Source of the DNA: Collinsella sp. AM18-10
GTDB taxonomy: Bacteria; Actinomycetota; Coriobacteriia; Coriobacteriales; Coriobacteriaceae
DNA: 36,818 nt
Assembly: GCF_003471585.1 (NCBI RefSeq)
Contig: NZ_QRJO01000019.1
Location: 814-37,631, forward strand
Direction of reading: 5' to 3'
Position 1 is the stretch's first letter; each line of letters starts with the position of its first letter. The notes under the pieces are model-generated. The model searched no databases. It saw only the letters and a program-made list of their open reading frames with translations, and was not told the origin of the DNA. The translations under genes were made by a program, and so were the position numbers. This document shows positions 7,991 through 15,776 of this stretch, in pieces.

Positions 7991-8842
7991 ATGCTTAATG
8001 GGTGCGCATACATATTGACGGTCGACGTGGGCAACACGTTCATTCGCTTTGGCCTGTTTGCCGAGGATTCGGCCGCGGCGCAGGAATGCCCGCTTGCGAC
8101 GTGCGAGATCACGACGCCGGCCCGTATTACGGCCGATGAAGCGCGCATGCGACTTGTGCAGGTCATGGGCGCGCTCGCCGCCGATGCGGGTGTGCCCGGG
8201 GTGCTCGTACCCGCCGCGGCCGTGCTGAGCTGTGTGGTCCCGGCGCTCGAGCGCCCGTGGAAGGCAGCACTTTCCCGTACCTGCACGGGGCGCGTGCTCA
8301 CCGTGGGGCCGGGCCTCAAGACCGGCATGCCCGTCCGCTACGACGACCCGGCCGAGATCGGCCCCGACCGCATCGCCGACGCCGTGGCGGCCCGTGCCGT
8401 CCACGGCTCTCCCTGCATCGTGATCGACTTGGGTACTACGACCAATATCGAGGTCATCGACGCGCGCGGCACCTTTGTGGGCGGCGTCATCGCGCCGGGT
8501 CTGGCGCTTGGCGCCCGCTCGCTCTCGGCTGCTGCGGCGCGTCTGCCGCAGGTCGAGCCCTCGGCACCCACGCATGTGATCGGCCGCAACACGCGCGAGG
8601 CCATGCGTTCGGGCGTGGTTCTGGGCGAGGTGGCCCGCATCGACGGCATGCTCGACATGGTGCTCGCCGAGATGCGCGCGACCAAGGCCGCGGGGGAGGG
8701 CGACGTGCCCATCGTCATTACCGGTGACGACGCCGAGGCGTTCGCGTCGCTGGTCGGTCACAGTCTGACGGTAGACGACGCGCTGACGCTGCGGGGTCTC
8801 GCCGAGCTCTACCGCATCAACCAAAAGCCCCGCCGCGTGTAA
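7991..8842 (+). CDS. coaX: Type III pantothenate kinase
   Basis: This 283-residue protein carries out the first step of coenzyme A synthesis, phosphorylating pantothenate with ATP. It belongs to the ASKHA-fold CoaX family. Visible motifs are the phosphate-binding DVGNT at residues 12-16, GPDRIAD with the likely catalytic Asp126, IDLGTTTNIEVID, the GGVIAPGLALGARSLSAAAARLP stretch and the late ITGDDAE. The family is usually about 250-260 residues; this one is slightly longer through alanine-rich inserts. The ATG at 7991 is chosen because AAAGGAG precedes it at proper spacing; an upstream in-frame ATG at 7937 lacks a ribosome site. It is cytoplasmic and appears to be transcribed alone or with the deaminase gene that follows 84 nt later. 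Confidence 0.93.
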   Translation: MLNGCAYILTVDVGNTFIRFGLFAEDSAAAQECPLATCEITTPARITADEARMRLVQVMGALAADAGVPGVLVPAAAVLSCVVPALERPWKAALSRTCTGRVLTVGPGLKTGMPVRYDDPAEIGPDRIADAVAARAVHGSPCIVIDLGTTTNIEVIDARGTFVGGVIAPGLALGARSLSAAAARLPQVEPSAPTHVIGRNTREAMRSGVVLGEVARIDGMLDMVLAEMRATKAAGEGDVPIVITGDDAEAFASLVGHSLTVDDALTLRGLAELYRINQKPRRV

Positions 8843-8886
8843 AAGTGAGGGCGCCGGTGGGACAAACGTCTCCACCTTTCACCTGC

Positions 8887-8892
8887 TACAAT
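8887..8892 (+). promoter_or_regulatory. Extended -10 promoter before the deaminase gene
   Basis: TACAAT is preceded by TGC, giving an extended -10 element (TGnTACAAT), ~35 nt before the start codon of the deaminase. Confidence 0.5.
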
Positions 8893-8926
8893 GGGTCAAA
8901 TTATTGCGATTACGGAGGTGTCTGCC

Positions 8927-9451
8927 ATGTCGGACGATCTTCATCAAACTTCGTCAGGCAAGCGCCTGGACGTCATTAGCTGGGACGAGTTCTTTATGAG
9001 CGTGGCCATCGCCGCGCAGCGCCGCAGTAAGGACCCCAACACGCAGGTGGGTGCGTGCATCGCCAGCACCAACCACCGCATCCTTTCGGTGGGCTACAAC
9101 GGTACGCCCTCGGCGCTCAACGACGACTTTTTCCCGTGGGGTACGAGCGACGACCCGCTGCAGGACAAGCACAACTACGTGGTGCATGCCGAGGCCAACG
9201 CCGTGCTCAACTACCGTGGCTCGCTCAAGGACCTCGAGGGTTCCACGGTCTACGTCACGCTGTTCCCGTGCCACGACTGCGCCAAGATTTTGGCGCAGGT
9301 GGGCGTGGGCGAGGTCGTCTACCTGGACAACAAGTATGCCGACACCGATGATGGACGCATCAGCCGCCGCATCCTCGACTCCTGTGGCATCAGCTACCGC
9401 CAGGTTATCGTCGATGTCCACATCGGCACCGGGGGACAGGCTCAGCAGTAG
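8927..9451 (+). CDS. Deoxycytidylate (dCMP) deaminase family protein
   Basis: The 174-residue protein is a zinc-dependent cytidine/deoxycytidylate deaminase of the ComEB/dCMP deaminase type, which converts dCMP to dUMP for thymidylate synthesis. The zinc ligands and catalytic base are visible as His87-Ala-Glu89 in HAEAN and as Cys115 and Cys118 in PCHDC. The substrate-binding VGYNGTPS stretch is also present. Length fits the family. The ATG at 8927 follows a GGAGG site; an earlier in-frame ATG at 8891 overlaps the promoter and has no ribosome site. Whether the preferred substrate is dCMP or another cytidine-type base cannot be proved by sequence, but the overall pattern strongly favours dCMP. 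Confidence 0.92.
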   Translation: MSDDLHQTSSGKRLDVISWDEFFMSVAIAAQRRSKDPNTQVGACIASTNHRILSVGYNGTPSALNDDFFPWGTSDDPLQDKHNYVVHAEANAVLNYRGSLKDLEGSTVYVTLFPCHDCAKILAQVGVGEVVYLDNKYADTDDGRISRRILDSCGISYRQVIVDVHIGTGGQAQQ

Positions 9452-9479
9452 CGCGTGGCAATGCCATCTGGCAACAAAA

Positions 9480-9518
9480 GGCAGCTAAAAGATCCCCGTC
9501 CCAAATTGACTGCTCGTG
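9480..9518. repeat. Dispersed intergenic motif, copy 1
   Basis: Starting with GGCAGCTAAA, then four variable bases, CCCCG, one variable base, CCCAAA, two variable bases and GACT. The same pattern recurs at 30035-30070. Both copies lie just after a stop codon. Confidence 0.5.
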
Positions 9519-9623
9519 AAAGTCGTGTCCGCGCGCATGGCTGGCGCCTAAGCGGGTACATGGCTGTAGTAACATAGCCCCTGTCCGCGGGCGTGCCCGC
9601 GTTATTGTGAGAAAGGAGCCCCT

Positions 9624-9902
9624 GTGGCTGTTAACGAAGAGCTGCTTAAGAAGGTTCTTGAGGAGATCCGCCCCAACCTGCAGGCTGACGGCGGCGATAT
9701 GGAGTATGTGGGTGTTGACGACGAGGGCGTCGTCAAACTGGAGCTGCAGGGTGCCTGCGCCGGCTGCCCTATGAGCGCACTGACCCTGTCCATGGGTATC
9801 GAGCGCATCCTGAAGGAGCATGTGCCCGGCGTTACCCGAGTTGAGCAGGTCAATGCCTCCGGCGAGACCGACGACCTGTACGACGAGTACGCGCCGTTCT
9901 AA
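9624..9902 (+). CDS. NifU C-terminal-domain (NFU-type) iron-sulfur scaffold protein
   Basis: This 92-residue protein consists of only the NifU C-terminal domain, which holds a 4Fe-4S cluster between two subunits and passes it to client enzymes. The CxxC motif is Cys45 and Cys48 within GACAGCPMS, preceded by the family's RPNLQADGGD motif and followed by a helix ending in VPGV. It is translated from a GTG at 9624, chosen because GAAAGGAG lies 5 nt upstream and the N-terminal helix begins at once. The acidic last 12 residues (DDLYDEYAPF end) are an addition to the core. The gene stands between the deaminase and lgt; no other SUF/ISC gene is in the window, so it probably works with an assembly system elsewhere. 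Confidence 0.93.
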   Translation: MAVNEELLKKVLEEIRPNLQADGGDMEYVGVDDEGVVKLELQGACAGCPMSALTLSMGIERILKEHVPGVTRVEQVNASGETDDLYDEYAPF

Positions 9903-9951
9903 GATGCGAAAGCCGCGGACGGCATACTCCGCATAGACGTTACGCCCAAAT

Positions 9952-9984
9952 ATGCGGCTGCGAGCGCAAGGCCCGCGGCCGCAT
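9952..9984 (+). terminator. Possible terminator between the NifU-type gene and lgt
   Basis: ATGCGGCTGC at 9952-9961 pairs with GCGGCCGCAT at 9975-9984 with one mismatch, followed by only a short T-rich stretch (TTGTATGT). It could be a weak terminator or a leader hairpin of lgt. Confidence 0.4.
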
Positions 9985-10011
9985 TTGTATGTAGGGAGTA
10001 GGAGGGTCGAC

Positions 10012-10833
10012 ATGCTCAATGACTTCTACCATATGCTTGATCCCGTCGCGATTTCGGCGGGCCCCATCACCATCTACTGGTATGGCCTGGCCTACGTGGT
10101 CGGCGCCCTGGTTACGGCGGTCGTCATGTACCGCACACAGCGTCGCTGGGGCTTTAACATCACGATTGACGACCTGACGAGTGTCGTGGTCGGCGTGGTC
10201 TTTGGCCTTATCATTGGCGCCCGTCTGTTCTACGTCATCTTTTACGGCGACGGCTACTACTGGGCGCATCCGCTCGAGATCTTTGCCACCAACGAGGGCG
10301 GCATGAGCTTCCATGGCGGTTTGGTGGGCGGCATTATCGGCGGCATCATCGTGTGCCGCATGTATAAACTCGACGCATGGACGTTGGCCGATCTTGCTGT
10401 CATCGGCGCGCCGCTGGCCTTGTGTCTGGGCCGTTGTGCCAACTTTGTCAACGGTGAGCTGTGGGGCAAGCCGACCGATCTGCCATGGGGCGTGGTCTTT
10501 GGCGGGACTGCGGGCGATATGCCGCGTCATCCCTCCCAGCTCTACGAGGCATTTCTTGAGGGCATCGTGCTTTTTTGCATTCTGCAGGTGCTCAGCCGCA
10601 AAAAGCCGCTACTGCCCCAAGGCACGTTTATGGGCGTGTTTGTGATGGGTTACGGCATCGTCCGCTTCCTCATTGAGTTTGTGCGTGTGCCCGATGCGCA
10701 GCTGGGCTATCTGCTGGGCGGCGTCATCACCATGGGTCAGCTGCTGAGCCTGCCGCTCGTAATCGCCGGCCTGGCGCTCATCATCTTCGCGCGACACCGC
10801 AACCGTCCCCAGCGCATCTACCTCGACGCCTAA
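10012..10833 (+). CDS. lgt: Prolipoprotein diacylglyceryl transferase
   Basis: The 273-residue integral membrane enzyme transfers diacylglycerol from phosphatidylglycerol to the lipobox cysteine of prelipoproteins, the first step of lipoprotein maturation. Diagnostic motifs are IYWYGLAYVVG near the start, MSFHGGLVGG (~residue 98-107) with the essential histidine, and the Lgt signature GRCANFVNGELWG at ~140-152, then RHPSQLYEAFLEG. About seven membrane spans are expected. Start at 10012 follows a GGAGG site; an in-frame ATG 60 nt upstream lies inside a GC-rich hairpin and is unlikely. Its stop codon is the first part of a palindromic hairpin that probably ends the transcript. Confidence 0.95.
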   Translation: MLNDFYHMLDPVAISAGPITIYWYGLAYVVGALVTAVVMYRTQRRWGFNITIDDLTSVVVGVVFGLIIGARLFYVIFYGDGYYWAHPLEIFATNEGGMSFHGGLVGGIIGGIIVCRMYKLDAWTLADLAVIGAPLALCLGRCANFVNGELWGKPTDLPWGVVFGGTAGDMPRHPSQLYEAFLEGIVLFCILQVLSRKKPLLPQGTFMGVFVMGYGIVRFLIEFVRVPDAQLGYLLGGVITMGQLLSLPLVIAGLALIIFARHRNRPQRIYLDA

Positions 10834-10874
10834 CCACCACAAAGGGGACACAGGCACCTTTGTGGTGGTTTTGC
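10832..10874 (+). terminator. Stop-codon-abutting palindrome, terminator-like, copy 1
   Basis: A perfect 14-bp stem (10832-10845 and 10857-10870) encloses the 11-nt loop GGACACAGGCA and is followed by TTTT. The stem begins within the TAA of lgt. Similar hairpins occur at 13095 and 15725. Confidence 0.8.
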
Positions 10875-10909
10875 TGAGTTTGATAGGTTTCTAGAAAGGC
10901 TTTCGGACT

Positions 10910-13093
10910 GTGAAGGATTCCGACCTCTCCACAACGGCTGCGCGCGATGCCGCTCGCATCGTCTGGTTTAAGCGCTACCCCGCCAAGCAGACGCTCATCG
11001 CATTTCTGCTCGCGCTGTTGGCGACCACGGCGTTTTCCATCGATCCCGCGCCGGTCTCGAGCAACGCAGTCTTGGCGATTGACCCCAAAGCCTCGGGCAT
11101 GCTGTACGTGTGCTACGAGGTGCTCCTCTCGTTTGCCGGCCATACCGACGCGGTCATGCTGCTTGCGCTTGCCTGCCTGCTCACTCTGCCGTTTCGCTAT
11201 GTGTTCTTTGGCCGCGGCGATGCTTGGCGTCCTTCGGTGATCCTTCCGTCGCTGTTCTTTGCCGTCTGCATGGTGTTTGGCCGCAGCTACGACCTCACCG
11301 ATTCGGCCGAGATCGTGCTCGGTGACAAGGCTCGCATCATCTGCGCCTGGATAGGCGGTGCGGGCTGGATGCTCTTGGCGGTCGTTGCCTTCTACCTAGC
11401 TTTTGAGTGTCTAGATTGGCTGAGCTCTCGGCGCATTCCGTTTTCCGAAGCGCACTTTGGCCGCGTATGGCGTGTGGCTCACGCCGTGCTCTCGGTCCAT
11501 CCCTTTGCCGGGCCCTTTCTGGTGCTTATGATTGCCTGGGCGCCCACGCTCATCGCTTCGCTGCCCGGCCTTTTTATGGGGGATACGGGTGCGCAGATTC
11601 GCCAGTGGTTCAATTACCCCAACGGCACGAGTGACTACCTGCGTCTGCTCAATCCCAATGTGTTGCTCAACGGACATCACCCCGTGGTGCACACGGCTAT
11701 CATCGGTTCGTGCGTCCAGCTGGGGCTTTCACTATTCAACAGCGCCAACGCAGGTCTTGCCATCTACACCTGCGCTCAGTTCGTCATTACGGCCGCCTGC
11801 ATGGCCTATTCCATCTCGTCGCTGCGCAAACTGGGCGTGAGCCTGCCGGTCCGCGGCGTGATTTTGCTGTTCTTTGTGTTTATGCCCATGTTCTCCAACT
11901 ACGCGGCCCTGCTTACCAAAGATGTGCTGTTTGCCGACGCGTTTTTGGTGCTGTTGGTGCAGACCGTGAAGCTCGTGGCCTGCGGCCTGCCCCGTCGCGA
12001 TGCCAATGCCGAGCGTGCGGGCGAACAGAGGCCCGTGCTCTTTGCGCGCCACGACTGGCTGCTGCTCGCTCTGGGCGCCATGGGTTCCACGTTTCTGCGC
12101 AACGGCGGCCTGGTGTTTCCCCTGGCGGCATGCGTAATCGCGGCAGCGTTTTGCGCATGGGACGCACATGCGGCTCGTCGCGCAGCCAAGCAGGCCGGTG
12201 CTGCGCCTTCGGGCGCCATCCCGCGTTTCCGCTGGATGGGAGTTCTTGCGGTGCTTGCGCTCTGCCTTGCCTCTAATATGTACTTCACCAAGGTCTTTAT
12301 GCCGGCGCACGACATCACGCCTGGTTCCAAGCGCGAAATCCTCTCGATTCCGTTCCAGCAGACGGCTCGTTTCGTCCAAAAGCACGACGGCCTCAACTCG
12401 GGTGTCAACCCCACGGTTAAGGAGGACGGCACCATCGTGGAGGCTCCTTGCGACGGCTTGGTGACCGACGAAGAGCGTGCCGTGATCGACCGTGTGCTCA
12501 AGTACGAGAATCTGGGCCGCCGTTACAACCCCGACAAGTCCGACGCCGTCAAAAATTGCTTTAACGAGTACGCCTCGCAGAAGGACATCAAGGCCTATTT
12601 TGAGGTGTGGGCCCAGATGTTCAAAAAGGATCCCGAGTGCTATATCTCGGCCCTCATCAATAACTACTACGGCTACTTTTATCCGAGTGCCCGCGATGTG
12701 TGGGTCTACAGCACGTCGCGCAGTGCCGAGATTATGGCACGCCCCGATAATCTCAAGTACTTCGACTTCCATCCGGCCGATAGCAAGGTTGTGCGCTGGT
12801 GCGACCACCTGATCAACCTGTATCGCGTGGCAGTACAGCGCATTCCGTTTATCTCGCTCACCATGAGCTCGGCCACCTATGTGTGGATTATGATCGCCGT
12901 GGTGGTCTATCTGCTACGTCGTCATTCATGGCGCGGTCTGGCCATTTGGGTGCCGCTGCTGGGCGTGCTCGCCGTGTGCCTAATCGGTCCCTGCAACGGC
13001 TCGACCTACATGCGCTACCTGTATCCGGTCATCGCCTGCATGCCCTTTGTCATCGGCGCCACCATCACCCGCAGCGACCTCCTCTGGTCCTAA
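10910..13093 (+). CDS. Large multi-pass membrane protein, DUF6020-like
   Basis: This 727-residue protein has about a dozen hydrophobic spans and one large soluble, probably extracytoplasmic, region at ~465-620 before the last spans. The segment PGLFMGDTGAQIRQWFNYPNG followed by NGHHPVVHTAIIGS, and the late LSIPFQQTARFVQKHD and YNPDKSDAVKNCFNEY, resemble DUF6020 proteins of Firmicutes and Actinobacteria. Their layout (acidic residue in an early outer loop, many spans, conserved HH) is reminiscent of GT-C glycosyltransferases that use lipid-linked sugars, but that is inference. The GTG at 10910 is taken as start with GAAAGG 12 nt upstream; it directly follows the lgt hairpin. It is probably a single-gene unit, closed by another hairpin starting next to its stop codon. 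Confidence 0.72.
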   Translation: MKDSDLSTTAARDAARIVWFKRYPAKQTLIAFLLALLATTAFSIDPAPVSSNAVLAIDPKASGMLYVCYEVLLSFAGHTDAVMLLALACLLTLPFRYVFFGRGDAWRPSVILPSLFFAVCMVFGRSYDLTDSAEIVLGDKARIICAWIGGAGWMLLAVVAFYLAFECLDWLSSRRIPFSEAHFGRVWRVAHAVLSVHPFAGPFLVLMIAWAPTLIASLPGLFMGDTGAQIRQWFNYPNGTSDYLRLLNPNVLLNGHHPVVHTAIIGSCVQLGLSLFNSANAGLAIYTCAQFVITAACMAYSISSLRKLGVSLPVRGVILLFFVFMPMFSNYAALLTKDVLFADAFLVLLVQTVKLVACGLPRRDANAERAGEQRPVLFARHDWLLLALGAMGSTFLRNGGLVFPLAACVIAAAFCAWDAHAARRAAKQAGAAPSGAIPRFRWMGVLAVLALCLASNMYFTKVFMPAHDITPGSKREILSIPFQQTARFVQKHDGLNSGVNPTVKEDGTIVEAPCDGLVTDEERAVIDRVLKYENLGRRYNPDKSDAVKNCFNEYASQKDIKAYFEVWAQMFKKDPECYISALINNYYGYFYPSARDVWVYSTSRSAEIMARPDNLKYFDFHPADSKVVRWCDHLINLYRVAVQRIPFISLTMSSATYVWIMIAVVVYLLRRHSWRGLAIWVPLLGVLAVCLIGPCNGSTYMRYLYPVIACMPFVIGATITRSDLLWS

Positions 13094-13094
13094 T

Positions 13095-13144
13095 TTGGTG
13101 CAAAGGGGACAGGTTACTTTGCACCAACCCCTTGCACCAAGGGG
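13095..13144 (+). terminator. Stop-codon-abutting palindrome, copy 2, plus second hairpin
   Basis: TTGGTGCAAAG (13095-13105) pairs with CTTTGCACCAA (13117-13127) around the 11-nt loop GGGACAGGTTA. A second hairpin, CCCCTT-GCACC-AAGGGG, follows at 13128-13144. The segment TTGCACCAA occurs in both right-hand arms, so alternative pairing is possible. It begins 1 nt after the stop codon. Confidence 0.7.
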
Positions 13145-13147
13145 CTG

Positions 13148-13210
13148 TATCATCACGACGCCTTCATTTTGGGGTTTATCTCGCAGGCCAGTAGGTATAT
13201 CATAACGACG
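13148..13210 (+). promoter_or_regulatory. Direct repeats 50 bp apart upstream of the YebC gene
   Basis: TATCATCACGACG at 13148-13160 and TATCATAACGACG at 13198-13210 agree at 12 of 13 positions and are spaced exactly 50 bp, five helical turns. A TATATT-like -10 element follows near 13218. Candidate tandem regulator sites; inference. Confidence 0.4.
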
Positions 13211-13271
13211 TTTGTTTATATTGCCCGAGCATCTGCGCTGGGCTTTAGGTCGAAACCGATAGGAGACACGT

Positions 13272-14078
13272 ATGTCCGGACACTCTAAGTGGGCCACAAC
13301 CAAGCATCGTAAGGGCGCGCAGGACGCCAAGCGTTCCGCCCTCTTCTCCAAGCTGAGCCGCAACATCACCGTTGCTGCCCGTCTCGGCGGCGACCCGCTG
13401 CCCGAGAACAACGCCAGCCTCGCTGCCGCTGTTGCCAAGGCCAAGGCTCAGTCCATGCCTAAGGACAAGATCAAGTCCGCTATCGACAAGGCTTTTGGTT
13501 CGGGTGCCGATGCCGCCGTCTACGAGAACATCGTGTACGAGGGCTACGGTCCCGCCGGTGTCGCCGTCTACGTCGACTGCCTGACCGATAACCGCAACCG
13601 TACTGCCGCCGATGTCCGTTCCGCCTTCTCCCACGCTGGTGGCAACCTGGGCACCTCCGGTTCCGTCGCCTTCCAGTTTGAGCGCAAGGGCCAGATTGTC
13701 GTCGCCAAGGAGATCCTGGACGAGAACGCTAAGAAGGAGACCATGATCGCCAACGGTGCTGCCGGTGACGAGGATGAGTTCATGATGGCAATCGCCGAGG
13801 CCGGTGGCGAGGACTACGAGGACGCCGGCGAGGAGTGGATCGTCTGGACCGCTGCTAACGACGTCATGGCTGTCTCCAAGGCACTCGAGGAGCAGGGCAT
13901 CCAGGTCAAGGGCTCCGAGACCACCATGGTCCCGACCACCCCGACCGAGGTCTCTGGCACCGATGCCAAGAAGGTCCAGCGCCTCATCGACCGCCTCGAG
14001 GAGCTCGACGACGTCCAGGACGTCTACAGCACCATGGATATGACCGACGAGGTCATCGCTGCCCTCGAGGAGGAGTAG
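13272..14078 (+). CDS. YebC/PmpR (TACO1) family protein
   Basis: The 268-residue cytoplasmic protein opens with the family signature MSGHSKWATTKHRKGAQDAKR and continues with KAKAQSMPKDKIKSAIDKA and the YEGYGPAGVAVYVDCLTDNRNRT block. Members were described as transcription regulators, while newer work ties YebC-type proteins to translation through difficult (proline-rich) stretches; the role here cannot be separated by sequence. It is slightly longer than the ~240-250 usual because of a GEDYEDAGEE-type acidic insert. The ATG at 13272 follows AGGAGA. It is a single gene between two terminators. Its codon use is strongly biased, as expected for a well-expressed gene. Confidence 0.93.
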   Translation: MSGHSKWATTKHRKGAQDAKRSALFSKLSRNITVAARLGGDPLPENNASLAAAVAKAKAQSMPKDKIKSAIDKAFGSGADAAVYENIVYEGYGPAGVAVYVDCLTDNRNRTAADVRSAFSHAGGNLGTSGSVAFQFERKGQIVVAKEILDENAKKETMIANGAAGDEDEFMMAIAEAGGEDYEDAGEEWIVWTAANDVMAVSKALEEQGIQVKGSETTMVPTTPTEVSGTDAKKVQRLIDRLEELDDVQDVYSTMDMTDEVIAALEEE

Positions 14079-14147
14079 CACCCGCGCGGGTTAAGCCGCG
14101 CATATCTGGGCATAATGAAGCGAGCATGCAAGCCTCGTGGAATGGAT

Positions 14148-14190
14148 GAGCCGGATCCGCGTGCGTAGAGCACCGGACCCGGCTCTTTTA
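14148..14190 (+). terminator. Terminator after the YebC gene
   Basis: GAGCCGGATCCG (14148-14159) pairs with CGGACCCGGCTC (14174-14185), one mismatch, followed by TTTTA. A perfect TATAAT overlaps its end (14189-14194) and may be the -10 box of the next operon. Confidence 0.8.
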
Positions 14191-14194
14191 TAAT
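14189..14194 (+). promoter_or_regulatory. Candidate -10 box of the amaP-asp23 operon
   Basis: A consensus TATAAT sits 50 nt before the amaP start, at the tail of the preceding terminator. No good -35 box is seen because the upstream bases belong to the terminator stem. Confidence 0.4.
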
Positions 14195-14244
14195 GATGCG
14201 AATCGTTTTGCATTCTGTGGACCGAGACCCGAAAGGAGCGCCGC

Positions 14245-14790
14245 ATGCGCGTGCTCAAACGAGCCCTAGCAATCGTGTACCTTGCCGCCGCCATCGTGGC
14301 GCTGGGCACGCTTGTCTGCCAGTTCTGGGGACCGTATACGTATCGCTTTATGCTGCTGTTGCGTGACGCCATGCCTCGCGCCGTCGTTACGGTGTGCGCC
14401 GCCATCGTGGCGCTTGGCGTGCTCATTGGGTTTTTCCGCTTGATGTTCGCGCGTCGCGAGCCGTCCTGCGTGCATCCGGCGGGGGAGCGCAATATCGAGG
14501 TCACGCTCGCAGCGCTTTCCTCGTGCGCCCGTGCCGCGGCGGAGTGCGATGATCGCGTGATGGTTGAGCATATCGAGGCGCGCGTTCAAGGCTCCGACGA
14601 GTCGCGCGTTCGTTTTAAGGTCGAGGCCATCGCGCTCGATGATAAGGACGTTGCCGCTCTTGCCACCTCGATGCAGCAGCGCATCGAGCAGGCCTGCGAC
14701 ACCATGCTCGGCACGCCGGGCACGACCGCGCGCGTCCGTTTTTTGCCGTCCAAGACTACCGTCCAGACCGTGGAGGTTTCCGGTGAGTGA
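14245..14790 (+). CDS. amaP: AmaP-like membrane anchor of the Asp23 envelope-stress complex
   Basis: The 181-residue protein has two N-terminal membrane spans (~5-27 and ~47-67) joined by a short loop, then a basic FARRE turn and a cytoplasmic domain of ~110 residues. The latter contains an Asp23-like fold pattern (EVTLAALSSCARAA ... VRFKVEAIALDDKD). This is the layout of AmaP, which tethers Asp23 to the cytoplasmic membrane in Firmicutes. It has a strong AAAGGAG site. Its stop overlaps the GTG start of the next gene by 8 nt, showing translational coupling. Together with the DUF2273 and Asp23 proteins it forms a three-gene unit for cell-envelope homeostasis under alkaline or other envelope stress. 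Confidence 0.82.
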   Translation: MRVLKRALAIVYLAAAIVALGTLVCQFWGPYTYRFMLLLRDAMPRAVVTVCAAIVALGVLIGFFRLMFARREPSCVHPAGERNIEVTLAALSSCARAAAECDDRVMVEHIEARVQGSDESRVRFKVEAIALDDKDVAALATSMQQRIEQACDTMLGTPGTTARVRFLPSKTTVQTVEVSGE

Positions 14791-15160
14791 TACCAACCAA
14801 GACAAGACCGCCCGCACGCCGCGCCTGACGATCGATCAGAACGCTATGCCGGCAGGCGAGTCCGCCGACACCAAGCCCGAGGCCGGCGAGCAGCACGACA
14901 GCGCCGCCAACGACTTTGACGAGGCCATGGGTCTCATCAAAGGTACGGGCGCTGCTATCTGGAGCTACGCCGTGCGCCACCCCAACACTACGCTCGGCGC
15001 CGTGGCAGGCTTTATCCTCGCCGTGCTGGTACTTACGTTGGGCCTGTGGGACACGCTCGTCATCGCATTCTTTGTGCTGATCGGCGCCGTGATCGGCCAG
15101 ATTCGCGACGGCGAGAACGGTATCGTTAACTTCTTCGGCCGTCTGTTTAGCGGCCGCTAA
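14783..15160 (+). CDS. DUF2273 small membrane protein (GlsB/Asp23-operon type)
   Basis: Translated from a GTG at 14783 that overlaps the end of amaP by 8 nt, with GGAGG 6 nt upstream. The 125-residue product has a polar, disordered N-terminal half (~1-65, rich in D, E, T) and a C-terminal pair of membrane spans with the family stretch HPNTTLGAVAGFILAV and DTLVIAFFVLIGAVIG. It ends in the characteristic GQIRDGENGI...FFGRLFSGR. DUF2273 proteins are ~60 residues alone; here a long N-terminal extension is added. In homologous operons it sits between AmaP and Asp23 and presumably joins the membrane complex. A longer frame reading back into amaP exists but overlaps it too far to be real. Confidence 0.85.
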   Translation: MSDTNQDKTARTPRLTIDQNAMPAGESADTKPEAGEQHDSAANDFDEAMGLIKGTGAAIWSYAVRHPNTTLGAVAGFILAVLVLTLGLWDTLVIAFFVLIGAVIGQIRDGENGIVNFFGRLFSGR

Positions 15161-15204
15161 TATGTATTCGACTGTCGCATCCGTGGCAGGCATAAGGAGG
15201 AACC

Positions 15205-15726
15205 ATGGCTTTTAACACGAAGGTCGATGTGGCCGATACCGAGCTCGAGACGAACGAGGCCGTCGCCGCCGAGGCGGAGGACGTAACGCTCGAGGACGAG
15301 GCACTCGTCGAGGCAGAGTCCGAAGACGAGGCGGACGAGGATGACGAGGAGGCGGACGAGTCCGAGGACTCGCTGACATATTCCAACGGCGTGATTGAGA
15401 AGATCGTCGCCATGGCCACCCGCGAGGTGCCGCACGTTCTGGGCATGAAGGGCAACCTCATGCACTTTGTGCAGGAGCAGTTTGGTGCCGAGAACCTGAC
15501 CAAGGGCGTGACGGTCGAGGTCACCGACGACAACCGCGTGGTTGTCAACATCTCGGTCATCATCGAGTACGGCGCCTATGCGCCTGCGATCTTTGACGAC
15601 GTTAAGGCGCGCGTCACCGAGCGTCTTGCCGCGATGACCGGCCTTGAGGTGGCAGGCGTCAACCTGCGCATCGAGGATGTCATCACCCCCGAGGAGTACG
15701 AGCACCGTACCAGCCAGCACGAGTAA
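15205..15726 (+). CDS. Asp23/Gls24 family envelope stress response protein
   Basis: The 173-residue protein has a very acidic N-terminal ~55 residues (almost only D, E, A, V), then the Asp23 domain: LTYSNGVIEKIVAMATREVPHV, KGVTVEVTDDNRVVVNISVIIEYG, and VAGVNLRIEDVITPEEY. Asp23 is an abundant cytoplasmic protein recruited to the membrane by AmaP in S. aureus. AAGGAGG precedes its ATG, the best ribosome site of the operon, consistent with it being the most abundant product. The acidic tail is an odd addition and may keep the protein soluble or contact partners. Its TAA is the start of a palindromic hairpin, followed by a strong terminator. Confidence 0.92.
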   Translation: MAFNTKVDVADTELETNEAVAAEAEDVTLEDEALVEAESEDEADEDDEEADESEDSLTYSNGVIEKIVAMATREVPHVLGMKGNLMHFVQEQFGAENLTKGVTVEVTDDNRVVVNISVIIEYGAYAPAIFDDVKARVTERLAAMTGLEVAGVNLRIEDVITPEEYEHRTSQHE

Positions 15727-15760
15727 CCTACCAAAAAGGGATGTTTATTTTGGCAGGTTT
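15725..15760 (+). terminator. Stop-codon-abutting palindrome, copy 3
   Basis: A 12-bp stem with one G-T mismatch (15725-15736 and 15748-15759) encloses the 11-nt loop AGGGATGTTTA. The stem starts within the TAA of the asp23-type gene. It shares loop length and the GGGA core with the hairpins at 10832 and 13095. Confidence 0.7.
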
Positions 15761-15776
15761 TATCTGCGAAAACGTT

